From the NCBI RefSeq assembly GCF_003955715.1, contig NZ_CP034463.1, forward strand, positions 2,728,001 to 2,792,000: 64,000 bases of DNA. The letters run 5' to 3'. The first letter of the stretch is position 1; every line of letters starts with the position of its first letter. A program made the position numbers and the translations under genes. Positions 23,517 through 32,043 of this stretch are shown here, one piece after another. The notes under the pieces are model-generated. The model searched no databases. It worked only from the letters and a program-made list of their open reading frames with translations, and was not told the origin of the DNA. The DNA is from Streptomyces aquilus (GTDB lineage Bacteria > Actinomycetota > Actinomycetes > Streptomycetales > Streptomycetaceae).

Positions 23517-24218
23517 TCAGGCGGGCAGCAGTCCGAGCACGTGCTCGTAGCGGCTGACCGTACTGCCCTTCAGCCCCGGCCAGTTCTGGACCCGCTTCCA
23601 CAGCTCGGTCGCCGAGCCGACGCCGTCGCCGGGGGCGGCCATCGCGTCGATGTGGTCCTGGGCGGTCTCCCACTCGGCGTAGTTCAGGACGCGAGTGCCG
23701 TCGGTGCCGAGGTGGAAGTGGGCGCCGATGCCGCCGGGGTGCGGGTTCGGCTCGCTCTCCAGGGCCTCGAAGACGGCGTCGACCCAGGCCCGCTGCCGCT
23801 CCGGATCAGGGCCCTCGAACTCCACCTCGACGATCACGACACACCCCGGCACGCGCGTGTCACCGTCTTGGGTGCCGCTGCGGTAACGCCGGTAGCGGTC
23901 GAGCCGGACCCGTTCGATGCCCGGCACCGCGGTGTCGACCTCGTCGACGCGCTCCTGCCGTTGGGTCTTCACGAACGCCTCGTACGCCGACTCGCTCGTC
24001 CACTGCGAGTGGTGCAGCAGGGTGGAGCCGTCGTGCCCGGCGTAGACGTGGTAGCCGAGCAGACCGGCGGCCGGCCAGTCCCGGCGCTCCCAGGTCCGCG
24101 CGATCGCCTCCACCGTCAGGCGCTGCCGTTCGGGAGTGCCGACGCGCCAGGTGCTGAAGAAGGGCGCGCCGACGCGCGGGTCGGTCAGGTCGGGGTGGTC
24201 GCCGGTACGACGGGTCAT
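23517..24218 (-). CDS. Duplicated antibiotic-biosynthesis-monooxygenase (ABM) domain protein
   Basis: 233 residues from ATG 24218. Two ferredoxin-like ABM repeats: the first around FFSTWRVGTPERQR to LLHHSQWTSESAYEAFV, the second around VVIVEVEFEGPDPERQ to RVLNYAEWETAQDHIDAM. ABM proteins are cofactor-free monooxygenases or heme-degrading or quinone-active enzymes; the reaction here is unknown. Tandem fusion would make a single-chain dimer. It is monocistronic, and no biosynthetic genes lie nearby. Confidence 0.88.
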   Translation of the reverse strand: MTRRTGDHPDLTDPRVGAPFFSTWRVGTPERQRLTVEAIARTWERRDWPAAGLLGYHVYAGHDGSTLLHHSQWTSESAYEAFVKTQRQERVDEVDTAVPGIERVRLDRYRRYRSGTQDGDTRVPGCVVIVEVEFEGPDPERQRAWVDAVFEALESEPNPHPGGIGAHFHLGTDGTRVLNYAEWETAQDHIDAMAAPGDGVGSATELWKRVQNWPGLKGSTVSRYEHVLGLLPA

Positions 24219-24290
24219 GTCGGTCTCCGCTGCTCGGTGCCGGATGCGTGTACCGACGACCCTCCAACCTCAACCGCGATTCAGGTCAAG

Positions 24291-24824
24291 TCACCTCTTG
24301 GGGTAGCGCCATGACACCACGACCACCGCGGCGAGGGCCGCGCCGATGACGAGCGCCGGGCGCGGATGCCGGATCGCCGCCCGGACGACGGGCCGGGCGG
24401 GCTGCGGAACGCCGTGCTCGACCCGGTGCTGCAACTCGTGACCGGTCTTCGTCGCCCGGTCCTGTGTCTGATGGCCGGTCCTCGTGGCCCGGTCCTGGAC
24501 CTTGTGGCCGACCTGCGTGGCCTTGTCCTGCACCGTGTGGCGGGCCTGTGCGGCCCGGTCGTGCAGGGTGTGGCCAGCGTGCGTGGCCCGGTCGTGGGCC
24601 GTGTGGCCGGCCTGCGCCGCGGTGCTGCGCAGCTGCACGGTCATCGCGCCCGCCTTGTCCCTGAGGTCGGCCGCCCGCGCCCGCGCTCGGCCCTTGACAT
24701 CCATCTTTCCTGCCAACTCCTCCACTGTGTCGCCGAGTTGGCTGCGGGTCCGCTCGATCTGCTCGCGCAGCTCCTCGGGGCCCTTGGCCCCGCTGTCCAC
24801 ACCCGGCGTCGTCCGGTCCGTCAT
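24291..24824 (-). CDS. DUF3618 membrane-anchored coiled-coil protein
   Basis: 177 residues from ATG 24824, overlapping the previous stop (ATGA at 24821-24824). The DUF3618 signature PEELREQIERTRSQLGDTVEELAGK is at about 14-38. Heptad-like repeats of ATQVGHKVQDRAT type run from about 65 to 130. One transmembrane helix (ALVIGAALAAVVVVSW) is near the C-terminus. Commonly paired with holin-like proteins in actinobacteria; the function is unknown, perhaps envelope organisation. Confidence 0.88.
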   Translation of the reverse strand: MTDRTTPGVDSGAKGPEELREQIERTRSQLGDTVEELAGKMDVKGRARARAADLRDKAGAMTVQLRSTAAQAGHTAHDRATHAGHTLHDRAAQARHTVQDKATQVGHKVQDRATRTGHQTQDRATKTGHELQHRVEHGVPQPARPVVRAAIRHPRPALVIGAALAAVVVVSWRYPKR

Positions 24825-25231
24825 CGATGCGCCCTTTCCCTGATCTCCTCGACATCGGCCCTGACGCTGCCGAGGGCCTCCTCGGGCGTGGGGGGTGCGG
24901 CGCGGCGGAGCTGGGCACGGCCGCGCGCGGCGAGCAGGGCGGCGGTCGCGAACAGCACGGCCGTCACGATGAGCGCCGCGGCCCAGACGGGCAACGTCAG
25001 CGAGAGGGCGGCGGCGGCCGTGGCGGCGAGGGCGAGCAAGCCGGCGTAGGCGACCGCGCCGGCGGCGCCGATCATGCCGCCGCCGCGTCCGGCGCGCCGC
25101 CCCTTCTCGGCGAGCTCCTCCTTGGCGAGGGCCACTTCCTGCCGTACCAGCTGGGAGAGCTGTTCGGTGGCCTGGCCGACGAGTTCGCCGACGGAGCGCT
25201 GGGCCTGCCCGGGCTCCTGGGTCTGGGTCAC
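24821..25231 (-). CDS. Phage-holin-family (DUF1469-like) membrane protein
   Basis: 136 residues from ATG 25231. An amphipathic helix (SVGELVGQATEQLSQLVRQE) precedes two transmembrane hairpins (AGAVAYAGLLALAATAAAAL and PVWAAALIVTAVLFATAALL) and an acidic-basic tail. This chromosomal family of actinobacterial holin-like proteins is not prophage-derived here: no phage genes are nearby. Translationally coupled to DUF3618, so the two probably form a membrane complex. Confidence 0.88.
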   Translation of the reverse strand: MTQTQEPGQAQRSVGELVGQATEQLSQLVRQEVALAKEELAEKGRRAGRGGGMIGAAGAVAYAGLLALAATAAAALSLTLPVWAAALIVTAVLFATAALLAARGRAQLRRAAPPTPEEALGSVRADVEEIRERAHR

Positions 25232-25284
25232 GGTGTCCGCCTCCTCTCGGTTTCGGACCGACCGAGTACCCGGACCCGTCCCCG

Positions 25285-25956
25285 CTACCCCTGCGAACCC
25301 GCCTCCGGCCCCCGTTCCCCCAGCCGCGCCAGCTGGGTCTGGAACCAGTCGAGGCGGGCCTGCAACAGGGCCGCCTCCGCGGCGAGTTCGGAGACGCCGA
25401 GGTCCGCCGGTGCGGTGCTCCCGCTGCCCGCCACCACCCGCAGCCCCTCCCCCGCCAGCCGTGCGAAGGAGGCGAGCGAGACGGACGTACGACCCCGTAG
25501 GCAGGCCGCGCAGGACGGGGCGAGGCCGCGCCAGCCCGGTCGGCCCCAGCCGGCGTCGGCGAGGGCGGAGGCGGTCGTGCCGCAGGCGCAGGGGCCGACG
25601 GTGGCGGTGCGGACGCGCTGGCGGGCGTAGCGGTAGCCGAGTTCGAAGCGGAGGTAGCGGCCGAGGACGGAGACCTCCAGCAGGACGGCGGCGCGGTGCT
25701 CGGCGGTGCAGAGCAGCGCCTCGGCCGTCGTACGGTCGTGGACGCAGTGGAAGCCGCAGTCGCAGCGGCGGTGCGGTGCCGGGTGCCGCAGGCCGTAGAC
25801 GCAGGACGCGTCGGCCAGGACTCCGTACGGCAGCGCGCCGCCCAGCGACACCCCGGTGAACCCGGCCCGGGTGCCGTCATGGGACAGCACCGGGTGGGCG
25901 ATCTTGTATCCGGTCGGCGGCTCCGTCGGGCGTTCCTCCGGAAGCCGGAACCTCAT
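25285..25956 (-). CDS. Cys-rich conserved protein of unknown function
   Basis: 223 residues from ATG 25956, overlapping the stop of the small upstream gene. The N-terminal part contains a CDCGFHCVH cluster and single Cys-His pairs, followed by CACGT and CAACLRG, enough for one or two zinc or Fe-S sites. The C-terminal half is a predicted helix (ELAAEAALLQARLDWFQTQL). I do not recognise a named family; a metal-binding regulatory or structural role is inferred. Confidence 0.78.
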   Translation of the reverse strand: MRFRLPEERPTEPPTGYKIAHPVLSHDGTRAGFTGVSLGGALPYGVLADASCVYGLRHPAPHRRCDCGFHCVHDRTTAEALLCTAEHRAAVLLEVSVLGRYLRFELGYRYARQRVRTATVGPCACGTTASALADAGWGRPGWRGLAPSCAACLRGRTSVSLASFARLAGEGLRVVAGSGSTAPADLGVSELAAEAALLQARLDWFQTQLARLGERGPEAGSQG

Positions 25957-26081
25957 CGGGCGGCCGGTACCTCTTCGGGCGCCTTCAGTTCCTCGATCTC
26001 CTCGGGGAGTTCCAGCGCGGGTTCCTCCGCGCGGTCCCGCTCTTCCGCGACTCCGGTGGCGAGTGCCTTGCCGAGCTTCAT
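25953..26081 (-). CDS. Small acidic protein coupled to the Cys-rich gene
   Basis: 42 residues from ATG 26081 with a strong GGGAGG site. It starts MKLGKALATGVAEERD and continues as a Glu/Pro-rich acidic tail. Its stop overlaps the next start (ATGA), good evidence that this short frame is translated. The function is unknown. Confidence 0.65.
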   Translation of the reverse strand: MKLGKALATGVAEERDRAEEPALELPEEIEELKAPEEVPAAR

Positions 26082-26247
26082 GACGCCTCCCATGACCTGG
26101 GGCCGATGACCGTCCTGGCCATGGTGACCCATGAGGGGCCGATTTGGACATAGGGCCTCCACCGGACCCCACCTCTCAGCATCACTTACCAATACATCGT
26201 AGAAGAATTAAGTGGAGCTTCACGATGGCAGTGCCGAGACTACTCCC

Positions 26248-27144
26248 ATGACGTACTCCGGCTCCCCCGCCCCGCTCTTCGGCCGCGCCCTCTGCGCGAT
26301 GATCACGCCCTTCACCGAGGGCGGCGCCCTCGATCTGGCAGGGGCGCAGCGGCTCGCCGAGCGGCTGGTGGCGGAGGGCTGCGACGGCCTGGTCCTGTCC
26401 GGCACCACGGGCGAGTCGCCGACCACGTCGGACGCCGAGAAGGCGGACCTCGTCCGGGTGGTACGGGAGGCGGTCGGCAGCCGGGCATCGATCCTCACCG
26501 GCATCGGCACCTTCGACACCCGGCACACCGTCGAACTCGCCCTGGAGGCCGAAAAGGCGGGCGCGGACGGGGTGTTGCTGGTCAGCCCGTACTACAGCAA
26601 GCCTCCGCAGGACGCCCTGGAGGCGCACTTCCGCCAGATCGCGGACGCCTCCGGCCTGCCGATCGCCCTCTACGACATCCCGGGCCGCACCGGCACCCGC
26701 ATCGAGCCCGACACGCTGCTCCGGCTCGCCGAGCACCCGAGGATCGTCGCGGTCAAGGACTGCTCCTACGACTTCCTCGCCGCCCAGAAGGTCATCGCCC
26801 GCACGGAGTTGGCGTACTACGCGGGCTGCGACGAGCACAACCTCGCCCTGTACGCGGTGGGCGGGGCGGGGTACATCAGCACGGTGGCGAACGTCGTCCC
26901 GGCCCGACTCCGTGCCGTCCTGGACGCGTTCGACGCGGGCGACACGGCCGAGGCGGCCCGCCTCCAGCAACAGGCCACCCCGCTCATCGAGTTGATGATG
27001 TCGGCGGGCCTGCCCGGCACGGTCACGGCGAAGGCCCTGCTCAACGAAGTGGGCCTGCCCGCGGGCCCGGTCCGCGCGCCGCTGCTGCCCGCCGGCCGGG
27101 AGGCGGTCGACGGGCTGCTGGCGGCGTACCGGGCGCTGCGCTGA
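26248..27144 (+). CDS. dapA: 4-hydroxy-tetrahydrodipicolinate synthase
   Basis: 298 residues from ATG 26248; an in-frame GTG at 26212 would add 12. Condenses pyruvate with aspartate semialdehyde, the first step to diaminopimelate and lysine. Visible: GTTGESPT phosphate-like loop, LLVSPYYSKPP, YDIPGRTG with the proton-relay Tyr, and Schiff-base Lys in IVAVKDCS. The length is typical. dapD lies 3.5 kb away, so two DAP-pathway genes cluster loosely. The leader has an AT-rich stretch (26187-26211) but no clear promoter. Confidence 0.95.
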   Translation: MTYSGSPAPLFGRALCAMITPFTEGGALDLAGAQRLAERLVAEGCDGLVLSGTTGESPTTSDAEKADLVRVVREAVGSRASILTGIGTFDTRHTVELALEAEKAGADGVLLVSPYYSKPPQDALEAHFRQIADASGLPIALYDIPGRTGTRIEPDTLLRLAEHPRIVAVKDCSYDFLAAQKVIARTELAYYAGCDEHNLALYAVGGAGYISTVANVVPARLRAVLDAFDAGDTAEAARLQQQATPLIELMMSAGLPGTVTAKALLNEVGLPAGPVRAPLLPAGREAVDGLLAAYRALR

Positions 27145-27145
27145 G

Positions 27146-28363
27146 TCAGCGCTCCGCGAAGACCGGCTCCCACGCCAGGTTCGGCGGGCCGTCGTCCGGG
27201 TCGCGCTCGCCGCTCAGGACCACGACCTTGTCGCTGCCGATCGTGACGAGGACGAGGTGGTCCTTGTAACCGGCGTTCTTGAGCGGCGTGGTGCGTTCCC
27301 AGGCGATGAGGCGCTTGTCGTCGACCCAGGCGAGCAGGTGGCCACCGCGGACCTTGGTGATCTCCTTGCCGGTGAGCGGGTTCCGGATCGAGGAGTAGGA
27401 CTTGCCGGGGAGCTTCTTGCCCATGTTGACCTCTTTGGTCAGACCGAGGGCGGCCAGCTCGCCGTTCGGGGAGATCCGGGCCGGGACGTCCCAGCGCAGG
27501 TACTTCTCCTTCGCGGGCGCGGTGATCTTCTTGCCGGAGAGGTTGTAGAACTCCTCCATGCCGTCGCTGCCGCCGATGATCCGCGCGTACAGCGCCTTGT
27601 CGTCGTCGGTGAAGGCGAAGTCGGCGCGGCTCGGGACATCACGGCTGGACTTGATCTGCCACCAGGCTCCGTTGTGACTCACCATGTCGAAGATCATGTA
27701 TCCGGTCCGGGACGTGGTCCGGTCCGCCATCCAGGCGTTCGCGCCGCCGTCGGCGCTCTTGACCTCGGTCACGTGGTCCGGGTTCTTGTCGTACGTCGTG
27801 AGGACCAGCTTGGTCCCGTCGTGGGAGAACGACAGCCCGCCGAGCCCCATCCTGATGTCGATCCACTGCTTGACCTTCCCTGTCGTGAGGTCGAGCAGCC
27901 CGAACCGGGAGGCGGGCACGGTCCGTTCGAGGACGGCGGCGGTCTTGGCGCCGGGCGCGACGGCGACGTAGGACCATCGGGTGTCCTTCTTGTACCGGCC
28001 GGTGCCGGGGTCGAGGAGCCGGTAGGTCCGTTCGGTGACCCCCTCGCCCTTGCCGGTCTTCCGGGTGGTCGTCGTGTAGTAGGCGGCGGCGACGGTCCGC
28101 CCGGCCGAGATCGCCGTCACCGGCAGCGAGTGCCCCCCGGTCACCCGGCTCGGCCGTACGTCGTCCCGGCCGCCGGAGACCAGCTGCGGCACCGCCACCG
28201 AGACGGCGACCACGGCCGCGGTGGCCGCCGCGACGGACGCGAAGGTACGGGTCCGCCGGCGCCGGCGCACGGCGAGTACGCGGTCGGCGAACCCCGGCGC
28301 CACCGGCTCCTGTGCACCGGCCAGGTCCCGCAGGGAGTCCCGTACGAGTTCCTCGACGTTCAC
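27146..28363 (-). CDS. Membrane protein, probable anti-sigma partner
   Basis: 405 residues from GTG 28363, overlapping the sigma-factor stop (GTGA). A short cytoplasmic N-terminus with RVLAVRRRRRTRTF leads to one transmembrane helix (VAAATAAVVAVSVAVPQLV). The rest is an extracytoplasmic WD40/TolB-like propeller (RFGLLDLTTGKVKQW, SFSHDGTKLVLTT, ARISPNGELAALGL). Coupling to a SigE-family factor suggests membrane signalling control. No classical zinc anti-sigma motif is visible. Confidence 0.8.
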   Translation of the reverse strand: MNVEELVRDSLRDLAGAQEPVAPGFADRVLAVRRRRRTRTFASVAAATAAVVAVSVAVPQLVSGGRDDVRPSRVTGGHSLPVTAISAGRTVAAAYYTTTTRKTGKGEGVTERTYRLLDPGTGRYKKDTRWSYVAVAPGAKTAAVLERTVPASRFGLLDLTTGKVKQWIDIRMGLGGLSFSHDGTKLVLTTYDKNPDHVTEVKSADGGANAWMADRTTSRTGYMIFDMVSHNGAWWQIKSSRDVPSRADFAFTDDDKALYARIIGGSDGMEEFYNLSGKKITAPAKEKYLRWDVPARISPNGELAALGLTKEVNMGKKLPGKSYSSIRNPLTGKEITKVRGGHLLAWVDDKRLIAWERTTPLKNAGYKDHLVLVTIGSDKVVVLSGERDPDDGPPNLAWEPVFAER

Positions 28364-28908
28364 GGCCGTACCTCCACGGGTGCGTAGTCACGGGACGGCC
28401 GGCTCGGGGCGTTGAGGGCGGCCAGTTCGGGGGCGAGAGTGCGCAGTCGGGCGAGCGAGCGGTGGGTGGTGGACCGTACGGTGCCGACCGAGCAGCCCAG
28501 GATGCGGGCCACGTCGGCCTCCGGCAGGTCCTCGAAGTAGCGCAGCACCAGCACGGTGCGCTGCCGGGCGGTGAGCCGCGCGAGCGCGCCCCGCATCACC
28601 AGGCGCACCTCGGCGGCCGCGGAATCATCGCCGCCGGTACGGCCCTCCGGTGGCTCGGCGACGCTGAGCTCGCGTCTGGGCCACTTCAGCCGCCAGCGGC
28701 TGATCTGCTGACGGTAGAGGATCTGCCGTACGTACGCCTCGGGCTCGTCGATGCGGTGCCAGCGGCCGGCCGCCTTGATCAGCGCGTTCTGCAGCAGGTC
28801 CTCGGCGGTGTGCCGGTCGCCGCCGCTGAGCAGCACGGCCGTCTTCAGCAGCGCGGACGACCGGTGCTCCACGAACTCCCGGAAACTGTCCTGCGCCTCG
28901 GCATCCAT
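28360..28908 (-). CDS. SigE-family ECF RNA polymerase sigma factor
   Basis: 182 residues from ATG 28908 with AGAAGG upstream. Region 2 (about 10-75) has LSGGDRHTAEDLLQNALIKA and YVRQILYRQQISRW. Region 4 (about 115-170) has RLTARQRTVLVLRYFEDL and a helix-turn-helix ARILGCSVGTVRSTTHRSL. Short two-domain layout typical of ECF factors. Coupled to the downstream membrane protein. CCCCGGGG palindromes lie in its leader (about 28925-28970). Confidence 0.93.
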   Translation of the reverse strand: MDAEAQDSFREFVEHRSSALLKTAVLLSGGDRHTAEDLLQNALIKAAGRWHRIDEPEAYVRQILYRQQISRWRLKWPRRELSVAEPPEGRTGGDDSAAAEVRLVMRGALARLTARQRTVLVLRYFEDLPEADVARILGCSVGTVRSTTHRSLARLRTLAPELAALNAPSRPSRDYAPVEVRP

Positions 28909-29073
28909 CGTCACCTTCTCTTCCCCGGGGTGCTGTCCCCGGGGCCCGTCCCCGGAACGGACCCGGTGTCCGTCCCCTCCGCCCCTTGTGACGCGCGCGG
29001 CCACGCCCCGCTATGCCTGCCGCGCACAGAAAATTCCAGCGAACCGCATCCCTCCCTGTCGTACGGTGATCCG

Positions 29074-29568
29074 GTGAGCCGCCCTCTGCTCTTCCTCGAC
29101 GTCGACGGCCCCCTGAACCCGTACGCGGCGAAGCCGGAGCGCCGCCCCGAGGGTTACACGACGATCCGGGTGGCCCTGCACCCGGGCCGCCCGCTGCGCG
29201 TGTGGCTCAACCCGTCCCACGGCCCGGCCCTCCTCTCCCTGCCCTACGACCTGTGCTGGGCGACGACCTGGATGGACGCGGCCAACCGCTGGATCGCCCC
29301 GGTCGTCGGACTCCCCGAGCTCCCCTACGTCGACTTCGGCGACCGTCTCCTCACCCACCGCCCGGACGGGGTGCACTGGAAGACGGAGGCGATCGTGGCG
29401 TACGCCGAGGGCCGGCCCTTCGCGTGGGTGGACGACGAACAGAGCCCCGCGGACGAGGCGTTCGTCGCCGAGCACCATCCCGGCCCCGCCCTGCTGCACC
29501 ACGTCGACCCCCGAATCGGCCTGCGCGAGCGGGACTTCGCGATGTTGCGGAACGCTACGCTGACCTGA
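29074..29568 (+). CDS. HAD-like protein
   Basis: 164 residues from GTG 29074, 6 bases after a TACGGT hexamer and without a ribosome site, so possibly leaderless. Begins with the HAD motif I FLDVDGPLNPY (nucleophile Asp). A later VDDEQSPADE could be motif IV, and CWATTWMDAAN fits the motif II region. No clear cap domain. A small phosphatase acting on an unknown substrate is likely. Confidence 0.85.
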   Translation: MSRPLLFLDVDGPLNPYAAKPERRPEGYTTIRVALHPGRPLRVWLNPSHGPALLSLPYDLCWATTWMDAANRWIAPVVGLPELPYVDFGDRLLTHRPDGVHWKTEAIVAYAEGRPFAWVDDEQSPADEAFVAEHHPGPALLHHVDPRIGLRERDFAMLRNATLT

Positions 29569-29600
29569 ACGCGCCTCCGGCACAGAGCGGGAACCACTTG

Positions 29601-30527
29601 ATGCTGCCTCAGAGTCCTCCCGAAGACCCCGACCTTCCCGGCGTGTTCGGGTCGGCGGACGCGATATCCGTGGAGGGACAGCGGGATTACCTCAAGTGGA
29701 CTCGCGGACGCCTTCAACTCGCCCTGGCCGCAGCCCTGTTCGGCGGCATCGCGGCCGCCGTCGACCGGCACGGCGCGGTGGAGAAGACGGCGGCGGCCCT
29801 GGCCCTGACCGCCTTCATCGCCGCCCTGCTCACCGAGGTCCATCTGCTGCGGGACAAGCCCGAGGAGCGCTGGTACACCGGCCGGGCGCTCGCCGAGTCC
29901 GTGAAGACGCTGGCGTGGCGCTACATGGCGGGCGCGGCGCCGTTCCCGCCGTCCCTCGGGGACGACGACGCCCGCGCCGTGATGCTGACCCGCATCCACG
30001 ACCTGACGACGGAGGCGAACCTCCCCGGCCTCACGTTCGGCCAGGTCCAGGTCCAGGTCACGGACCGGATGCGGGAGATCAGGAAGCTGGACTTCACGGG
30101 CCGGAAGTCCGCGTATCTCACGCTGCGGGTGGCGGACCAGGAGACCTGGTACGAGAACAAAGCCAGGTTCAACAAGCAGAACTCCGGCAAATGGCGGACC
30201 ATCCTGATCGTCTTCGAGGTCCTCGGCGTGGCTGTCAGCACCGTCAGCCTGCTGGACATCGCCGACGTCGACGCGGGCGGCGTGGTGGCCGCCGCCGTCG
30301 CCGCGGCGGGGGCGTGGCTGGAGGTCAAGCAGTACGACAACCTCGCCTCTGCCTACTCCCTCACGGCCACGGAACTCGGCTTCGTCCGCATGACCGGCGA
30401 GAACGTCACGGCCGAGGCGGACTGGTCGCGGTACGTCGTCTCGGCGGAGCAGGCGATCAGCAGGGAGCACACGATGTGGCTGGCGCGGCGGCTGGGGATG
30501 CGGGCGGTACGGATGAATCCGGAGTGA
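29601..30527 (+). CDS. DUF4231 (SLATT-like) membrane protein
   Basis: 308 residues from ATG 29601. Two pairs of transmembrane helices: about 30-70 (LQLALAAALFGGIAAAV, then AALALTAFIAALLTEV) and about 200-245 (TILIVFEVLGVAVSTVSLL, then VVAAAVAAAGAWLEV). Each pair is followed by a charged cytoplasmic helical segment, and the second ends in QYDNLASAYSLTATEL. SLATT-type 2TM proteins are predicted pore-forming effectors in nucleotide-signalling defence systems. No sensor or cyclase gene is adjacent, so the role is open. Confidence 0.82.
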   Translation: MLPQSPPEDPDLPGVFGSADAISVEGQRDYLKWTRGRLQLALAAALFGGIAAAVDRHGAVEKTAAALALTAFIAALLTEVHLLRDKPEERWYTGRALAESVKTLAWRYMAGAAPFPPSLGDDDARAVMLTRIHDLTTEANLPGLTFGQVQVQVTDRMREIRKLDFTGRKSAYLTLRVADQETWYENKARFNKQNSGKWRTILIVFEVLGVAVSTVSLLDIADVDAGGVVAAAVAAAGAWLEVKQYDNLASAYSLTATELGFVRMTGENVTAEADWSRYVVSAEQAISREHTMWLARRLGMRAVRMNPE

Positions 30528-30538
30528 GAGGGGAGCGA

Positions 30539-30558
30539 GACCGCCTCTGAGGGCGGTC
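30539..30558 (+). terminator. Hairpin after the DUF4231 gene
   Basis: GACCGCC (30539-30545), loop TCTGAG, GGCGGTC (30552-30558), 11 bases after the stop. Confidence 0.5.
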
Positions 30559-30618
30559 GACCGGGAAGGCGGCCTCGCTCAAGGCCCTCTGATCTGATCA
30601 GTTTGTGGCTGATGTTGT

Positions 30619-30657
30619 GGCTGATCAGTTGGGCTGATCAGTTGGGCTGATCAGTTG
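30619..30657 (+). repeat. 13-bp tandem repeat over the dapD 3' end
   Basis: Three perfect copies of GGCTGATCAGTTG (30619-30631, 30632-30644, 30645-30657), with decayed copies just upstream. Each holds the palindrome TGATCA. The last copy contains the dapD stop codon. Confidence 0.85.
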
Positions 30658-31640
30658 TGGCTGTGCAGGATCTCGTTCAGACCGCCCCACACCGCGTTGT
30701 TCGGGCGGGCCTCGACCGTGCCGGTGACCGAGTTGCGGCGGAAGAGGATGTTGGAGGCGCCGGAGAGCTCGCGGGCCTTGACGATCTGACCGTCGGGCAT
30801 GGTGACACGGGTGCCGGCGGTGACGTACAGCCCGGCCTCGACCACGCACTCGTCGCCGAGCGCGATACCGACGCCGGCCTCGGCGCCGACGAGGCAGCGC
30901 TCGCCGATGGAGATGATGACGCTGCCCCCACCGGAGAGGGTGCCCATGGTGGAGGCGCCGCCACCGATGTCCGAGCCGTCGCCGACGACGACACCGGCGG
31001 AGATACGGCCCTCGACCATGGACGTGCCGAGGGTGCCGGCGTTGAAGTTGACGAAGCCCTCGTGCATGACGGTGGTGCCCTCGGCGAGGTGCGCGCCGAG
31101 CCGGACCCGGTCGGCGTCGGCGATCCGGACACCCTTCGGCGCCACGTAGTCGGTCATCCGCGGGAACTTGTCGATGGAGGTCACCTGAAGGTGCAGCCCC
31201 TCGGCCCGCGCATTGAGCCGCACCTTCTCGACGTCGTCGACGGCGACGGGGCCGAGGGAGGTCCAGGCGACGTTGGCGAGGAAGCCGAACATGCCCTCCA
31301 GGCTCTGGCCGTGCGGCTTGACGAGCCGGTGGCTGAGGAGGTGGAGGCGCAGGTAGACGTCGTGGGCGTCGATGGGCTTGGCGTCGAGCGACGAGATGAC
31401 CGTACGAACCGCGACGACCTCGACGCCACGCCGCGCATCCGTCCCGATCGCCTTGGCGGCGCCCTCGCCGAGCGCCTCGACGGCCTGCTCGGCGGACAGC
31501 CGCGCGGTGCCGGAGGGGCCGGCCTCTTCCGTCAGCTCGGGCGCGGGGAACCAGGTGTCGAGAACGGTGCCGTCAGCGGCGACGGTGGCGAGCCCGGCGG
31601 CCACGGCACCGGTCGTACGAGGAACAGTCGTGTCGGTCAT
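30651..31640 (-). CDS. dapD: 2,3,4,5-tetrahydropyridine-2,6-dicarboxylate N-succinyltransferase
   Basis: 329 residues from ATG 31640. Transfers succinyl from succinyl-CoA in the DAP/lysine pathway. An N-terminal domain (1-165) leads to a left-handed beta-helix of hexapeptide repeats (about 175-285: [39 protein letters not shown]). [17 protein letters not shown] and [14 protein letters not shown] are active-site segments of the actinobacterial DapD type. Monocistronic. The 667-base region upstream is repeat-filled. Confidence 0.95.
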   Translation of the reverse strand: MTDTTVPRTTGAVAAGLATVAADGTVLDTWFPAPELTEEAGPSGTARLSAEQAVEALGEGAAKAIGTDARRGVEVVAVRTVISSLDAKPIDAHDVYLRLHLLSHRLVKPHGQSLEGMFGFLANVAWTSLGPVAVDDVEKVRLNARAEGLHLQVTSIDKFPRMTDYVAPKGVRIADADRVRLGAHLAEGTTVMHEGFVNFNAGTLGTSMVEGRISAGVVVGDGSDIGGGASTMGTLSGGGSVIISIGERCLVGAEAGVGIALGDECVVEAGLYVTAGTRVTMPDGQIVKARELSGASNILFRRNSVTGTVEARPNNAVWGGLNEILHSHN

Positions 31641-31725
31641 GAGGGCAACCTAACCGGCCGGGGGCTGCGGAGGCTAACCAGCGGGGGTCGCGTCTCAGGT
31701 GGCGGGCCAGGCGAGGGGTGCGTGA

Positions 31726-31796
31726 CGGGTCGGGGCCGCGGCGGGGGGCGTGGCGGGTCGGGGCCGCGGCGGGGGGCGTGGCGGGTCGGGGCCGCG
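31726..31796 (+). repeat. 28-bp tandem repeat adjoining dispersed repeat copy 2
   Basis: Two perfect 28-bp units (31726-31753, 31754-31781) and a partial third. The unit core GGGTCGGGGCCGCG is the same as the terminus of the dispersed element that starts at 31812. Confidence 0.8.
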
Positions 31797-31811
31797 CGGG
31801 AGGTTCGCCGT

Positions 31812-31955
31812 GGGTCGGGGCCGCGCCGGGGGGTGTCCGTCCTCGGAACGGCGCGGAATCGGTCCTTCATAAGGGGCACCCGTGCGGACGCGCCAACCGC
31901 TGCGGGCGGACACCCCCCGACACGTCCCCTTCCCGCCGTCGCCGGGTGCCGCGCC
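31812..31955 (-). repeat. Dispersed repeat, copy 2
   Basis: The reverse complement matches 767-909. Arms 31822-31839 and 31907-31924 are complementary at 16 of 18 positions (both exceptions could be G-U in RNA), so transcribed copies could fold into a large stem-loop. Confidence 0.75.
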
Positions 31956-32043
31956 CCAGGGGTGCCCGCCCTCTGCCCCACGCCGGGGCGGGCAACGCCC
32001 TCACGAGCACGGGGGCCTTCCTCGCTTCACACGCCGGTGCGGG

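Noticed and set aside
24821..25231. Prophage holin
   Set aside because: No phage genes nearby; the family is a common chromosomal actinobacterial membrane protein coupled to DUF3618.
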